Program-made: the position numbers and the translations under genes
The notes under the pieces: generated by a model
Databases searched by the model: none
The model's input: the letters and a program-made list of their open reading frames with translations, nothing else
What the model was told of the DNA's origin: nothing
Shown here: piece after piece, positions 14,441-14,441 of the stretch
Position numbering within the stretch: position 1 is the stretch's first letter
Layout: each line of letters starts with the position of its first letter
Assembly (NCBI GenBank): GCA_016929465.1
Contig: JAFGIT010000159.1
Coordinates: 1 to 14,441 of the forward strand
Reading direction: 5' to 3'
DNA length: 14,441 nt
Source of the DNA: JAFGIT01 sp016929465 [NCBI: Candidatus Coatesbacteria bacterium]
GTDB taxonomy: Bacteria > B130-G9

Positions 14441-14441
14441 G

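Noticed and set aside
13928-14441. Possible genomic island or phage integration at tRNA-Asp
   Set aside because: tRNA genes are common integration sites, but there is no integrase, no repeat of the tRNA 3' end and no composition change. The adjoining gene is an ordinary sugar SDR.
1-14441. CRISPR array, insertion sequence, toxin-antitoxin or defence system
   Set aside because: No regularly spaced repeats, transposase-like frame, terminal inverted repeats or small toxin-like gene pair were seen.

Overview
The window is a compact piece of bacterial core genome. Seventeen genes run on the + strand from 190 to 13651, followed by a minus-strand tRNA-Asp and the 3' end of a minus-strand nucleotide-sugar SDR gene that leaves the right edge. 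Shine-Dalgarno sites, sigma-70-like promoters, the fab-rnc-ffh-rpsP-rimM-trmD-rplS order and a CCA-encoding tRNA all say Bacteria. CcdA (thiol/disulfide export, cytochrome c maturation) and the GDP-deoxyhexose-type SDR suggest an envelope-rich, probably diderm organism. Moderate GC and a non-model gene order suggest an uncultivated lineage. I cannot name the phylum from sequence alone.

Region 1 (about 98-4906) is lipid metabolism: a promoter at 98-126, then acyl-CoA dehydrogenase, fabD, fabG, acpP and fabF. The dehydrogenase sits where plsX/fabH are often found. FabD loads malonyl groups onto AcpP, FabF condenses, and FabG reduces the beta-keto product. The initiating synthase, the dehydratase and the enoyl reductase are not in the window.

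Region 2 (4970-9615) is RNA, secretion and ribosome maturation: rnc, ffh, rpsP, khpA, rimM, trmD and rplS. rnc and ffh overlap. A new promoter region lies before rpsP, and a folded intercistronic element lies before rimM.

Region 3 (9628-12774) is coaD, rbfA, nrnA and truB. It supplies CoA, which ultimately provides the 4'-phosphopantetheine arm of ACP, plus cold-adaptation 30S maturation, small-RNA/pAp turnover and tRNA Psi55. rbfA-nrnA-truB is usually seen behind nusA-infB; here it follows coaD.

Region 4 (12791-14441) is ccdA with an odd acidic tail, tRNA-Asp(GTC) on the minus strand with its own promoter, and the truncated SDR gene.

I found no mobile element, CRISPR array, defence locus or obviously new multigene system. 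The points worth a second look are smaller: an RGG-like tail on TruB, an acidic tail on CcdA, an apparent Ala at a metal-ligand position in RNase III, a long nested RNA fold before rimM, a Shine-Dalgarno site held in a hairpin loop before rnc, and strong U-less hairpins at several gene ends of the fab cluster.
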